Assembly (NCBI RefSeq): GCF_010092985.1
Contig: NZ_CP048106.1
Coordinates: 2,418,001 to 2,482,000 of the forward strand
Direction of reading: 5' to 3'
Length of the DNA: 64,000 nucleotides
Origin: Pontibacter pudoricolor
GTDB taxonomy: Bacteria; Bacteroidota; Bacteroidia; Cytophagales; Hymenobacteraceae
Positions 1 to 8,543 of the stretch are shown piece by piece (the stretch's first letter is position 1; each line of letters opens with the position of its first letter). Below the pieces are notes generated by a model that was given only the letters and a program-made list of their open reading frames with translations, had not been told where the DNA came from and did no database searches. A program made the position numbers and the translations under genes.

Positions 1-768
1 GGAGCGCCTCCGGGCTACGTTGGTTACGAAGAAGGTGGCCAGCTGACCGAGAAGATCCGCAGAAAGCCATACTCTGTAGTATTGCTGGATGAGATTGAGA
101 AAGCTCACCCTGATGTTTATAACCTGTTACTGCAGGTACTTGACGATGGTATTCTGACGGATGGTTTAGGCCGTAAGGTAGACTTCCGTAACACGATCAT
201 CATCATGACCTCTAACATTGGTGCCCGCGATCTTCAGGACTTTGGTGCCGGTATCGGTTTCATGTCGAAGACGAAGCAGGACAACGTGGATGAGATCATG
301 AAAGGAACTATAGCCAGTGCCTTGAAGAAGACCTTCTCGCCTGAGTTCCTGAACCGCTTGGATGACGTGATCGTGTTCAACTCACTTGGTCGTGAGGATA
401 TGCACAAGATCATTGAGCTATCGCTTGGCAAGCTGTTTAAGCGTGTTGAGGCCTTAGGTTACAAGATCGAACTTACAGCTAAAGCCAAGGACTTTGTAGC
501 TGAAAAAGGCTACGATCCGAAGTATGGTGCCCGTCCGCTTAACCGTGCTATTCAGAAATATATCGAAGACCCGATTGCGGAAGAGATACTGAAAGCCGAA
601 GTAAACCAGGGAGATGTGATCATGGTTGACCACGAAGAAGGCAAGGAACAACTTACTTTCACATCGAAGAAAAGTAGCAAAAAGGCAAAAAGCAATTTAG
701 CTTCTGATGAAATAGACGAAGATAAAGAGCCAACAAAGTCTACTGACGGCGATAAGTCGAAGGAATAA
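1..768 (+). CDS. clpC: ATP-dependent Clp protease ATPase ClpC, C-terminal part
   Basis: The window opens inside this gene; the frame is open from base 1 and stops with TAA at 766-768. The fragment is the second AAA+ module of a Hsp100 unfoldase. It has the GAPPGYVGY pore-loop region, a Walker B segment ([14 protein letters not shown]), sensor 1 (IIMTSNIGA), the arginine-finger region FLNRLDD, and sensor 2 in the C-terminal small domain ([10 protein letters not shown]). The stretch [13 protein letters not shown] after sensor 1 favours ClpC over ClpB. The family unfolds proteins and feeds them to ClpP in the cytoplasm. The last 35 or so residues are a charged Lys/Asp/Ser tail without known function. 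The N-terminal domain and first AAA module lie outside the window. A terminator follows directly. Confidence 0.92.
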   Translation, partial: GAPPGYVGYEEGGQLTEKIRRKPYSVVLLDEIEKAHPDVYNLLLQVLDDGILTDGLGRKVDFRNTIIIMTSNIGARDLQDFGAGIGFMSKTKQDNVDEIMKGTIASALKKTFSPEFLNRLDDVIVFNSLGREDMHKIIELSLGKLFKRVEALGYKIELTAKAKDFVAEKGYDPKYGARPLNRAIQKYIEDPIAEEILKAEVNQGDVIMVDHEEGKEQLTFTSKKSSKKAKSNLASDEIDEDKEPTKSTDGDKSKE

Positions 769-787
769 GTTTCTTAAACTATAAAGA

Positions 788-820
788 AAGGCCATCCAAA
801 TCGGGTGGCCTTTTTGTTTT
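788..820 (+). terminator. Rho-independent terminator after clpC
   Basis: AGGCCATCC and GGGTGGCCT pair around a short loop (one G-T pair) and are followed by TTTTTGTTTT. It lies 20 bases after the clpC stop. Confidence 0.8.
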
Positions 821-840
821 GCATTAGGTTTAGAGATTGC

Positions 841-972
841 GCCCTCGCTCGCGTCCCGCGAGTGTGAGTTACTGGTGGCGCCCCGCCACATTCTGAAACT
901 ATAGTTTTGCTTTACCTATTAATGCGGCCGGAGTCCGCAGGTAGCTCACACTCGCGGGACACGAGCGAGGGC
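841..972. repeat. Long inverted-repeat element, family A copy 1
   Basis: Arms of 28 bases at 841-868 and 945-972 are reverse complements with one mismatch. They enclose smaller palindromes (around 875-890 and 924-940) and one AACTATAGTT site (896-905). A second copy with perfect arms lies at 45559-45680, with its inner segment inverted. The element fills most of the 363-base gap between clpC and the carboxylase gene, which otherwise holds only a terminator and a possible promoter. No protein-coding signal is credible in it. Confidence 0.85.
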
Positions 973-1076
973 AGGCATCTAATTGTTAAAAGTACTGAGC
1001 AAGACAACTATAGCATATACTGCATCTATATATCCAAAAAAGTATAGAACTATACCCGAAATCGAACTATAGTTTT

Positions 1077-1084
1077 TAAATTTG
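1077..1084 (+). promoter_or_regulatory. Possible -7 box of the carboxylase gene
   Basis: TAAATTTG fits the Bacteroidota -7 consensus TAnnTTTG and lies 47 bases before the start codon. No clear TTTG box is found about 19 bases upstream, so the call is weak. Confidence 0.3.
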
Positions 1085-1131
1085 GGGAACAGATAGACTG
1101 AACATTATAAATTAGTTATACTACAATTTAC

Positions 1132-2691
1132 ATGGCTGGAGAAATCAGAGAGTCCCAACTGGAAACGCTGGAGCGCAAAAACGCGGAAGCATTACTTGGT
1201 GGCGGACAAGACCGAATAGATGCACAACATAAAAAAGGGAAACTAACTGCACGCGAACGTATCCATTTACTGATGGACGAAGGCTCTTTTGAGGAGATCG
1301 GCAAGTTTGTAATGCACCGCTCCAAAGACTTCGGCTTGGACAAACAATATTACCTGGGTGATGGTGTAGTTACTGGTTATGGTACAGTGCACGGTCGTTT
1401 GGTATATGTTTTCTCTCAGGATTTTACCGTGCTGGGTGGATCTCTTTCTGAAACCCATGCCGAGAAGATCGTTAAGATCATGGAGCTGGCTATGAAGAAT
1501 GGTGCTCCGGTTATCGGCCTGAACGACTCTGGTGGGGCTCGTATCCAGGAAGGTGTGGTATCGTTGGGTGGTTATGCTGATATTTTCTACCGTAATACGC
1601 TGGCTTCCGGCGTTATTCCCCAGATATCTGCTATTATGGGCCCATGCGCTGGTGGCGCGGTTTACTCTCCTGCTATCACCGACTTTATTATGATGGTGGA
1701 AGACACCTCGTACATGTTCGTGACCGGGCCAAACGTGGTGAAGACAGTAACGCATGAAAACGTAACGTCTGAAGAACTGGGCGGTGCCAGTACGCACAGC
1801 ACCAAAAGCGGTGTAACGCACTTCTCCTGCGCTAACGAAGTAGAGTGTATCAACCACATCAAAAAGCTATTGAGCTATATTCCGCAGAACTGCGAAGAGT
1901 TACCTCCTGCCCTGCCGTACGAGTCTACTGGTGACGAAACACGTCCTGTGCTCGATACTATAGTTCCGGAAAACCCTAACCAGCCTTATGACATTCGTGA
2001 GGTAATTGAAGGCATCATCGACGCAGATTCGTTCTTTGAAGTACACAAGAATTTTGGCGATAACATAGTTGTTGGATTCGCCCGATTGGGTGGCCGCAGC
2101 ATTGGTATAGTTGGTAACCAGCCTGCTGTACTTGCCGGTGTACTGGATATTAACGCCAGCACCAAAGCTGCCCGTTTCGTTCGTTTCTGCGATTGCTTTA
2201 ACGTTCCGCTCTTAGTGCTGGAAGATGTTCCGGGCTTCCTGCCGGGCACTGATCAGGAGTGGCGCGGAATTATTACCAATGGTGCCAAGTTGCTTTATGC
2301 TTTCTGCGAAGCTACTGTTCCGCGCATTACGGTTATTACCCGCAAAGCCTACGGTGGCGCTTACGATGTAATGAACTCCAAGCACATTGGCGCCGACATG
2401 AACTACGCATGGCCAACAGCTGAAATTGCTGTAATGGGTGCCCAGGGTGCTGCTGAGATCATCTTCAAACGCGAAATTGCGGAAGCCGAAGACCCTGCTG
2501 CTAAACTTGCTGAAAAAGTACAGGAATACAAAGAGAAATTTGCAACGCCATACCGTGCTGCGCACCGTGGTTTTATAGACGAAGTTATACTTCCTTCAGA
2601 GACCAGAGCCAAGCTTATAAAAGCATTTAAGATGCTGGAAAACAAGGCTGTAACATTGCCACGCAAAAAGCACGGTAATATTCCACTTTAA
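1132..2691 (+). CDS. pccB: Acyl-CoA carboxylase carboxyltransferase (beta) subunit, propionyl-CoA carboxylase type
   Basis: The 519-residue protein has the full length of biotin-dependent acyl-CoA carboxylase beta subunits. These transfer CO2 from carboxybiotin to acetyl- or propionyl-CoA in the cytoplasm. It shows the N-terminal crotonase-like half with the oxyanion-hole glycines ([14 protein letters not shown], then [14 protein letters not shown]). The C-terminal half carries the second oxyanion-hole region (VPGFLPG, then [14 protein letters not shown]). The terminal motif [10 protein letters not shown] is typical of PccB and methylmalonyl-CoA decarboxylase alpha chains. No biotin carboxylase or biotin carrier gene is adjacent, so the alpha subunit must be encoded elsewhere. 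Substrate preference (propionyl versus acetyl or methylmalonyl) cannot be read from the sequence alone. The gene stands alone on the plus strand. Confidence 0.9.
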   Translation: MAGEIRESQLETLERKNAEALLGGGQDRIDAQHKKGKLTARERIHLLMDEGSFEEIGKFVMHRSKDFGLDKQYYLGDGVVTGYGTVHGRLVYVFSQDFTVLGGSLSETHAEKIVKIMELAMKNGAPVIGLNDSGGARIQEGVVSLGGYADIFYRNTLASGVIPQISAIMGPCAGGAVYSPAITDFIMMVEDTSYMFVTGPNVVKTVTHENVTSEELGGASTHSTKSGVTHFSCANEVECINHIKKLLSYIPQNCEELPPALPYESTGDETRPVLDTIVPENPNQPYDIREVIEGIIDADSFFEVHKNFGDNIVVGFARLGGRSIGIVGNQPAVLAGVLDINASTKAARFVRFCDCFNVPLLVLEDVPGFLPGTDQEWRGIITNGAKLLYAFCEATVPRITVITRKAYGGAYDVMNSKHIGADMNYAWPTAEIAVMGAQGAAEIIFKREIAEAEDPAAKLAEKVQEYKEKFATPYRAAHRGFIDEVILPSETRAKLIKAFKMLENKAVTLPRKKHGNIPL

Positions 2692-2792
2692 TAATTATGA
2701 ATTAAGAATTAGGAATTATGAATGATACGTATGTATATTTTACACTTTCTAAAACTGGTAATTCATAACTCATAATTTAGATTTCATAATTA
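2692..2792. repeat. AT-rich imperfect inverted repeat
   Basis: The spacer after the carboxylase stop has arms of about 30 bases built on AATTATGAAT (2693-2723) and its complement (2757-2792). Similar AATTCATAA-type spacers are common in Bacteroidota. It may act as a weak terminator or processing hairpin. The T-run of a canonical terminator is absent. Confidence 0.45.
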
Positions 2793-2800
2793 CTCCAAGC

Positions 2801-3871
2801 ATGAGACAAGAATCTTTCGACTTCCTGCAGAAATACCTGAACAACTCCTCTCCTACTGGTTTTGAGTCGGAAGGGCAGAAACTATGGCTGGAATACATTA
2901 AACCATACATCGACGATTACTTTGTAGATACTTACGGCACCGTAGTGGGTGTTATCAATCCTGAAGCAGAGTATAAAGTAGTAATAGAAGCACATGCCGA
3001 TGAGATCAGCTGGTTTGTGAACTATATAACGCCGGAAGGCTACATTTACCTGAAACGCAACGGTGGTTCTGATGCCCTGATCGCACCTTCAAAAAGAGTA
3101 AATATTTATACGGCCAAAGGTATCGTTAAAGCAGTATTCGGGTGGCCGGCCATACACGTTCGTAAAGTAGAGCAGGACAAAGCCCCAACTATAGAAACCG
3201 TGTTTTTAGACTGTGGCGCAAGCAATCGCGAGGAGGTTGAGAAGATGGGCATACACGTAGGCTGCGTAGCTACTTTCGAGGACGAGTTCACGGTAATGAA
3301 CGAGAAATTCTACGTTGGGCGTGCACTGGATAACCGTGTAGGTGGTTTTATGATCGCTGAAGTGGCCCGCCTGATACATGAGCGCAAGCACAAGCTGCCT
3401 TTTGGCTTATACATTGTTAATGCCGTGCAGGAAGAGATTGGCTTACGTGGCGCTGAGATGATCGCCCACCGCATAAACCCGGATGTTGCGATCATTACCG
3501 ATGTAACCCACGACACGCAGTCGCCGATGTACGAGAAAAAAACCAGCGGCGATATTCATTGCGGTAAAGGCCCGGTGATAGCGTATGGCCCGGCCGTGCA
3601 GAACAACCTGCGCGACCTGATCATCAATACGGCGCAGGAGAAAGAGATTCCGTTCCAGCGTTCAGCTGTTTCACGGGCAACCGGCACCGATACCGATGCA
3701 TTTGCTTATTCTAATTCCGGGGTAGCCTCTGCTCTGATTTCGCTTGCTCTGAAGTACATGCACACAACTGTTGAAACCGTGCACAAGGATGACGTAGAAA
3801 ACGTGATCAAACTGATCTACGAAACAATTCTGAAAATAGAAGACAAGCAGGATTTCCGTTACCTGAAATAG
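2801..3871 (+). CDS. M42 family metallopeptidase (glutamyl aminopeptidase/endoglucanase family)
   Basis: The 356-residue cytosolic protein matches M42 dinuclear-metal aminopeptidases in length and motifs. Candidate metal and catalytic residues are the His-Ala-Asp in EAHADEISW, the Asp in ALDNRVGG, the Glu-Glu pair in VQEEIGLRGAEM, the Asp in ITDVTHDT, and the late His in TTVETVHKDD. These enzymes form large tetrahedral complexes that trim peptides released by proteases. No signal peptide is present. The gene is preceded by the AT-rich repeat spacer and followed by a strong terminator, so it is probably monocistronic. Exact substrate is unknown. Confidence 0.87.
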   Translation: MRQESFDFLQKYLNNSSPTGFESEGQKLWLEYIKPYIDDYFVDTYGTVVGVINPEAEYKVVIEAHADEISWFVNYITPEGYIYLKRNGGSDALIAPSKRVNIYTAKGIVKAVFGWPAIHVRKVEQDKAPTIETVFLDCGASNREEVEKMGIHVGCVATFEDEFTVMNEKFYVGRALDNRVGGFMIAEVARLIHERKHKLPFGLYIVNAVQEEIGLRGAEMIAHRINPDVAIITDVTHDTQSPMYEKKTSGDIHCGKGPVIAYGPAVQNNLRDLIINTAQEKEIPFQRSAVSRATGTDTDAFAYSNSGVASALISLALKYMHTTVETVHKDDVENVIKLIYETILKIEDKQDFRYLK

Positions 3872-3891
3872 CAGCTATAGTTACATCTCAG

Positions 3892-3929
3892 AAAGTCTCT
3901 TAAGCAGAAGTGTTTAAGAGACTTTTTTG
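3892..3929 (+). terminator. Terminator after the M42 peptidase gene
   Basis: AAAGTCTCTTAA pairs with TTTAAGAGACTTT across a nine-base loop and is followed by a T-run. It lies about 20 bases after the stop codon. Confidence 0.85.
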
Positions 3930-3975
3930 TTTTCAGGCAGAATAGTGTAACTTAATAGTATAAACATCGCACCCT

Positions 3976-4218
3976 ATGAAACGCTATCAATTCTGGCTCC
4001 TGTTCTGGCTTCCCTGGCTGGCTCTTATGGTTACTGTCATCGTTCGTAAAGATGCTCCTTTTCCGTGGGTATTTGCAATTAACACGATAGTACTTAACCT
4101 GATAGCTATAAACATGCGTCGCAAACAAGTGGGATTAAGTCTTCCGTCAACTATAAAAGCCATGGTTCCTGGATTTGGCTACCACGAATGGAAACGCTTA
4201 TATTTTGCTAAGCCGTAA
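3976..4218 (+). CDS. Small hypothetical membrane protein
   Basis: This 80-residue protein begins with a hydrophobic helix rich in Trp and Leu (residues 6-22) and has a second one (about 29-45). An Arg/Lys segment follows, and the C-terminus is soluble with an aromatic end (YHEWKRLYF). It is therefore predicted to be a two-pass inner-membrane protein. I do not recognise the family and no function is proposed. It lies between the terminator of the peptidase gene and the metal-receptor-like gene, on the same strand as both. Confidence 0.6.
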   Translation: MKRYQFWLLFWLPWLALMVTVIVRKDAPFPWVFAINTIVLNLIAINMRRKQVGLSLPSTIKAMVPGFGYHEWKRLYFAKP

Positions 4219-4291
4219 TTGCTCACAGCTCTGCGAGGCAAATGGGGAGTTCCTTATTATTCATTCATCACTACTCACTATTCATTAATCC

Positions 4292-5083
4292 TTGACTTTT
4301 ACCGACCAGATGGGCCACCAGCTTACGCTGCCGCAATTTCCGCAGCGTATAGTTTCATTGGTGCCATCTCAAACCGAACTGCTATTTGATTTAGGCCTGG
4401 CCGACCGTATAGTTGGCGTTACTAAATTCTGTATCCACCCGAAGGAGCAGGTAAAAGATAAAACTATAGTTGGCGGCACCAAGAATTTTAAATTCGATGT
4501 GATTGAGCAGCTCCAGCCGGATTTGATCATCGGGAATAAGGAGGAAAACTATAAAGAAGGGATAGAGCAGTTACAGCAGAAGTACCCGGTTTGGATGAGC
4601 GACATTTATACGCTGGAAGATTCGCTGGAAATGATGCAGCTGATTGGTGAAATAACAGGAGCAGAAACTATAGCACATCAGCTGACCCAAACTATAAGAT
4701 CGGGATTTGAACAACTGTATCCGCCAGCGAAACAAACTATAGAAACGGCCTACTTCATTTGGCGAAACCCTTATATGGCGGTGGGTGGTAACAATTTTAT
4801 AGATAACATTTTACAACATTGCGGTTTTATAAATGCCTTTGCTGAACTGGAACGTTACCCTGAGATCTCAGCAGAACAATTACAACAAGCCAATCCGCAG
4901 CTTATACTTCTTTCTTCCGAGCCTTATCCATTCAAGCAAAAACACATCTCCGAGTTTCAGGAATTATGCCCGAAGGCAACTATAAAAGTGGTAGATGGCG
5001 AGATGTTCAGTTGGTATGGCAGCAGGTTAGTGCAAGCTCCGGAGTATTTGCAGGGAGTAATTGAGGAAGTGAGGAATTATTAA
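4292..5083 (+). CDS. Helical-backbone metal receptor-like protein (BtuF/TroA-type substrate-binding fold)
   Basis: The 263 residues match the periplasmic-binding fold of cobalamin/haem/siderophore receptors. The features are the conserved start PQRIVSLVPSQTELLFDLGL, then DRIVGVTKFC, the domain-linking helix EQLQPDLIIGNKEEN, and a C-terminal lobe with QLQQANPQLILLSSEPYPF. The family normally delivers vitamin B12 or iron chelates to an ABC importer. Here the reading frame opens with TTG at 4292, and an in-frame ATG follows at 4310. No signal peptide or lipobox is visible, and no ABC permease or ATPase is adjacent. It may thus be a cytoplasmic or unconventionally located relative. The ligand is unknown. 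Confidence 0.75.
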   Translation: MTFTDQMGHQLTLPQFPQRIVSLVPSQTELLFDLGLADRIVGVTKFCIHPKEQVKDKTIVGGTKNFKFDVIEQLQPDLIIGNKEENYKEGIEQLQQKYPVWMSDIYTLEDSLEMMQLIGEITGAETIAHQLTQTIRSGFEQLYPPAKQTIETAYFIWRNPYMAVGGNNFIDNILQHCGFINAFAELERYPEISAEQLQQANPQLILLSSEPYPFKQKHISEFQELCPKATIKVVDGEMFSWYGSRLVQAPEYLQGVIEEVRNY

Positions 5084-5107
5084 CTTAGGTTATAAGATTT
5101 ACAAAAT

Positions 5108-6094
5108 ATGCAGGAAGGAAGTAGCATTGGCGAAATATTTATTTATGAAACAGAATCAGGACAAACAACTATAGATGTTAAGCTACAACAGGAAACTTTG
5201 TGGCTGACACAGCAGCAGCTTTCCGATCTTTTTCAAAGGGAAAGATCAGTTATATCAAAGCATTTAAAAAATATCTTTGTCTCCGGAGAATTAGATGAAA
5301 ATAGCAATGTGCAAAAAATGCACATTCCAAATTCAGATAAACCTGTAGCTTTTTATAATCTGGACGTTATTATATCTGTAGGTTATAGAGTAAATTCCAA
5401 ACAGGGTACACAATTCAGAATCTGGGCAACCAATGTGCTCCGTAAGCACTTAGTTGAAGGCTATACCCTCAACGAGAAACGCCTGAAAGAGCAGGCCCAA
5501 AAGTATACAGACCTTAAACAGACAGTAAAGCTACTGCAGAATGTAATACAGCGGAAAGAACTTAACAGTGATGAGAGCACTGGTTTACTCCAGGTTATAA
5601 GTGACTACACCTATGCGCTGGATATCTTAGATGACTATGACCACCAGCGACTTACCATTAAAGGAACACACAAGAAAGAACTTTTCAGAATTACGTATGG
5701 AAGTGCAATAGCTGCCATTCAAACACTTAAAGAAAAGTTCGGTAGTTCTGAGCTTTTTGGTCGTGAAAAAGATGAAAGCTTTCAGAGCTCTCTTAGTACA
5801 ATTTACCAGACATTCGGAGGCCAGGAACTATACCCTTCTCTGGAAGAAAAGGCTGCTAACCTGTTATATTTCGTTGTTAAAAACCACTCTTTTTCAGATG
5901 GAAACAAGCGTATAGCCGCTTTTCTTTTTGTCTGGTTTATGGAAGAGAACGGCCAGCTATATGATGCTTATAGGCATAAGCGTATAGCTGATAATGCACT
6001 TGTCGCGTTAACATTACTTATTGCAGAAAGTAACCCGCTGGAAAAAGATACTATGGTAAAAGTAATTGTAAATCTAATTAATCAGCAGAATTAA
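5108..6094 (+). CDS. RhuM-type DNA-binding domain fused to a Fic/Doc domain
   Basis: The 328-residue protein combines two modules. Residues about 1-130 resemble the RhuM family, with a helix-turn-helix-like segment LTQQQLSDLFQRERSVISKH and the typical block DVIISVGYRVNS followed by FRIWATNVL. Residues about 180-328 are a Fic/Doc fold with the active-site motif HSFSDGNKR at 260-268. The Lys in GNKR, instead of the Gly of AMPylating Fic enzymes (GNGR), is the form seen in Doc toxins, which phosphorylate EF-Tu. Kinase activity here is inference. No small antitoxin gene is adjacent. Its 3' end overlaps aroA on the opposite strand by 17 bases. RhuM-Fic fusions (COG3943) are usually mobile accessory genes. 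Confidence 0.85.
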   Translation: MQEGSSIGEIFIYETESGQTTIDVKLQQETLWLTQQQLSDLFQRERSVISKHLKNIFVSGELDENSNVQKMHIPNSDKPVAFYNLDVIISVGYRVNSKQGTQFRIWATNVLRKHLVEGYTLNEKRLKEQAQKYTDLKQTVKLLQNVIQRKELNSDESTGLLQVISDYTYALDILDDYDHQRLTIKGTHKKELFRITYGSAIAAIQTLKEKFGSSELFGREKDESFQSSLSTIYQTFGGQELYPSLEEKAANLLYFVVKNHSFSDGNKRIAAFLFVWFMEENGQLYDAYRHKRIADNALVALTLLIAESNPLEKDTMVKVIVNLINQQN

Positions 6095-7331
6095 TCTTTC
6101 CTCCCTCTTTAGTGATTACCTCAAACCCCACCTTCGCCAGGTCTTCCCAAAAACGCGGATAGGATTTACGAACTACGCTGGGCTCCTGAATCTGAACGGG
6201 TTCCAGCAGGGCAATTGGCGCAAAAGCCATGGCCATACGGTGGTCCTGATACGTCCTGAAAGTGAGCTCACGCTTAGTGAGAATAGCCGGCTCCATCCGG
6301 AAAACGCCGGGTGTCATTTCATCCAGCGATGCACCCATACTCAGCACCTCGATCTGAAGCGCTTGAATGCGGTCAGTTTCTTTTATCCGCAGACTTTCTA
6401 GGCCAGTCATTTCCAGCGTTACACCTAAGGCTGCACATAACGCAACTATAGTCTGGGCAAGATCCGGGCAGTTGGTAAAGTCGAAAGCCACTTTTTTCTC
6501 GCAGTGTTTCTTTGTAAGCCTGATACCTTCAACTGTAAATTCGGTGTAAACACCCAGCCGGCTCATCATATCAACTATAGCCCTGTCGCCTTGAAAGGAA
6601 TCTTCTTTAAGTCCAGGCAGCGTAATATCTGCTTCTTTGGCAAGCCCCACCATACTATACCAATAACTGGCCGCTGACCAATCGGGTTCAACAGCAAAGG
6701 TGGCAGGTTTATAGTTCTGGTTAGGTACAGCTATAGTATTCCCCTCAAAAGTGGCCGATACGCCAAAATGCTGCATCAGCGAAAGTGTCATCTCAATATA
6801 AGGCCGGCTTCCGATTTTGCCTTCCAGTTCCAGTATCAACCCATCCGGCAGTAATGGTGCAATCATCAGCAAGGCAGAAATATACTGGCTACTGATATCG
6901 CTGCGCACTTTAAGTTGATTACTGCCAGTCCCTTTAAACCCTTTGATCCTGAGTGGCGGATAACCTTCCTCCTGTAAGTAATCTATAGTTGCTCCTAACT
7001 CGCGCAGGGCCTCTACCAGAATTTTTATGGGCCGCTGGCACATGCGTTCAGTTCCTGTCAGCGTTTTTTGCTGGCCTGTTACTGCATAATAAGCCGTCAG
7101 AAAACGCATTACAGTTCCGGCATCTTCCGCATCTATAGTTGCAGCATCACTTTTGAGCAGACGCTGCAGCAGTTGGGTATCGTTGGCTTCAGATAAGTTT
7201 TGAATATCAGAGTTGCCGCCGGCCAGCGCTGCTATAATCAACGCACGGTTAGCTTCGCTTTTGGAAGCGGGCAGGTTTATAGTTCCGGAAAGTACACCTG
7301 TCGGGTGAGAGAGCGTAACAGTTTGTATCAT
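6078..7331 (-). CDS. aroA: 3-phosphoshikimate 1-carboxyvinyltransferase (EPSP synthase)
   Basis: The 417-residue protein transfers the enolpyruvyl group of PEP to shikimate-3-phosphate, the sixth step of the shikimate pathway. Visible signatures are the N-terminal LPASKSEANRALIIAAL, the LTAYYAVTGQQKTLTGTERMCQRP region, and the C-terminal block RIKETDRIQAL followed by YQDHRMAMAFAP. It is slightly shorter than the 427-residue enzyme of E. coli, as is common in Bacteroidota. Its ATG overlaps the TGA of aroB by four bases (ATGA), which indicates translational coupling. Its 3' end overlaps the convergent RhuM-Fic gene. Confidence 0.95.
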   Translation of the reverse strand: MIQTVTLSHPTGVLSGTINLPASKSEANRALIIAALAGGNSDIQNLSEANDTQLLQRLLKSDAATIDAEDAGTVMRFLTAYYAVTGQQKTLTGTERMCQRPIKILVEALRELGATIDYLQEEGYPPLRIKGFKGTGSNQLKVRSDISSQYISALLMIAPLLPDGLILELEGKIGSRPYIEMTLSLMQHFGVSATFEGNTIAVPNQNYKPATFAVEPDWSAASYWYSMVGLAKEADITLPGLKEDSFQGDRAIVDMMSRLGVYTEFTVEGIRLTKKHCEKKVAFDFTNCPDLAQTIVALCAALGVTLEMTGLESLRIKETDRIQALQIEVLSMGASLDEMTPGVFRMEPAILTKRELTFRTYQDHRMAMAFAPIALLEPVQIQEPSVVRKSYPRFWEDLAKVGFEVITKEGGKINSAD

Positions 7332-8365
7332 AGTAAGGAGTAATAGCGCAGTGCTTCCTGTATTTCGGGTAAGGTAACGGGTTGGTCGTATACTGCACTC
7401 CCTATACGGTGCAGCAGGGTACAGTTTATAGTTGCGCCGGTATTCTTTTTATCCTGCAACGCGAAACGGCTTATAGTCTGAATCTCGTCTTCGCTAAACG
7501 GCACCTTTTCGTACACCGAAATCAGGAAAGTTTCGATCTTGTCGAGGGACTCTTTCGGAAGCAGCTCCTTTTTTACGGACAGGAATGCTTCGCAGAGCAT
7601 TCCGATAGCAATGGCTTCACCGTGCAGTAACTCGCGACCCGGTTTCTCCATCAGGAAGCTTTCTACAGCGTGCCCTACCGTGTGGCCGAAGTTCAGCACT
7701 TTTCGGTAACCGGCCTCTAACGGATCAGCTTCAACAACAGCGGATTTTATAGCTACCGAATGCCTAATAAGGTCTTCCCAGTTCTCTGTAAAAAGCCCGA
7801 TGTGGCGCTGTGCTTCAAACATTTCCCCATCAGCAATAAGCCAGTGTTTAATAATCTCAGCGTACCCTGATTTGATTTCGCGCTGCGGCAGAGTTTGCAG
7901 AAACCCAGGGTTAATAAATACGGCAACTGGTTCTTTATAAACCCCGATATGATTTTTAAGTCCATGGAAATCGACACCGGTTTTGCCACCAACGCTGGCA
8001 TCAACCTGCGCCAGTAAGGTAGTTGGCACCTGCACAAAATACAGCCCGCGCTTAAATAAAGCTGCGCAAAAACCACCCATGTCCCCTATCACGCCGCCGC
8101 CCAAATTTACCAGCACCGACCAGCGGTCCAGGTTCAGTTCCGTCATGCGTTGCCAGATGTACTCGCAGGTTTGCAGGGTTTTGTGTATTTCGCCGCTTTG
8201 TATCTGAATAAGATGATGCTCCGGCAAATATGGTTTAACCAACGGGTAGCAGTGCGCCAGTGTATTTTCATCTACCAGCACCGCAACTCTACTGAATGCA
8301 CGGTTCAACAACAGCTCTTTCAACAGCTGCAGTGCATCGGAGCCTATAGTTATCGTTTCAGTCAA
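7328..8365 (-). CDS. aroB: 3-dehydroquinate synthase
   Basis: The 345-residue enzyme converts DAHP to 3-dehydroquinate using NAD+ and a divalent metal, the second shikimate step. It shows the NAD-binding GGGVIGDMGGFCAA, the VPTTLLAQVDASVGGKTGVD block, and metal-ligand His residues in LNFGHTVGHAVE and ELLHGEAIAIGM. The frame opens with TTG at 8365. That TTG overlaps a TAAATTTG sequence resembling a -7 promoter box on the same strand, so the true start may lie a few codons further in. It is followed by aroA with a four-base overlap and preceded by the DAHP synthase/chorismate mutase gene. Confidence 0.93.
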   Translation of the reverse strand: MTETITIGSDALQLLKELLLNRAFSRVAVLVDENTLAHCYPLVKPYLPEHHLIQIQSGEIHKTLQTCEYIWQRMTELNLDRWSVLVNLGGGVIGDMGGFCAALFKRGLYFVQVPTTLLAQVDASVGGKTGVDFHGLKNHIGVYKEPVAVFINPGFLQTLPQREIKSGYAEIIKHWLIADGEMFEAQRHIGLFTENWEDLIRHSVAIKSAVVEADPLEAGYRKVLNFGHTVGHAVESFLMEKPGRELLHGEAIAIGMLCEAFLSVKKELLPKESLDKIETFLISVYEKVPFSEDEIQTISRFALQDKKNTGATINCTLLHRIGSAVYDQPVTLPEIQEALRYYSLL

Positions 8366-8389
8366 ATTTAGTTTAGGGGTTATAGAGTT

Positions 8390-8540
8390 TAAGAGTTAAA
8401 GAGTTTAGGAATTTTTATAGTTAGGATAATAACCACACGATCGCACAAAAAGAGAGTATAAAGGTGCAATAGAACAACTTTGTAACTTATCCTTTACTAA
8501 CGCTCTAACTCCTAAACTCCCAAACTCTTTAACTCGCGAA
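8390..8540. repeat. Imperfect inverted repeat in the aroB upstream spacer
   Basis: The spacer carries GAGTTTAAGAGTTAAAGAG (8396-8403 region) and, about 100 bases on, the complementary CAAACTCTTTAACTC (8521-8535) within a run of CTCCTAAACTCC-like units. It lies between aroB and the DAHP synthase gene and may separate or attenuate their transcription. No function is demonstrated. Confidence 0.45.
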
Positions 8541-8543
8541 CTA

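Noticed and set aside
697..891. Minus-strand open frame containing NSHSRDASEG
   Set aside because: It runs through the clpC 3' end, its terminator and a family A repeat arm. The same peptide arises from the other copy at 45550-45768, so it is a translated repeat.
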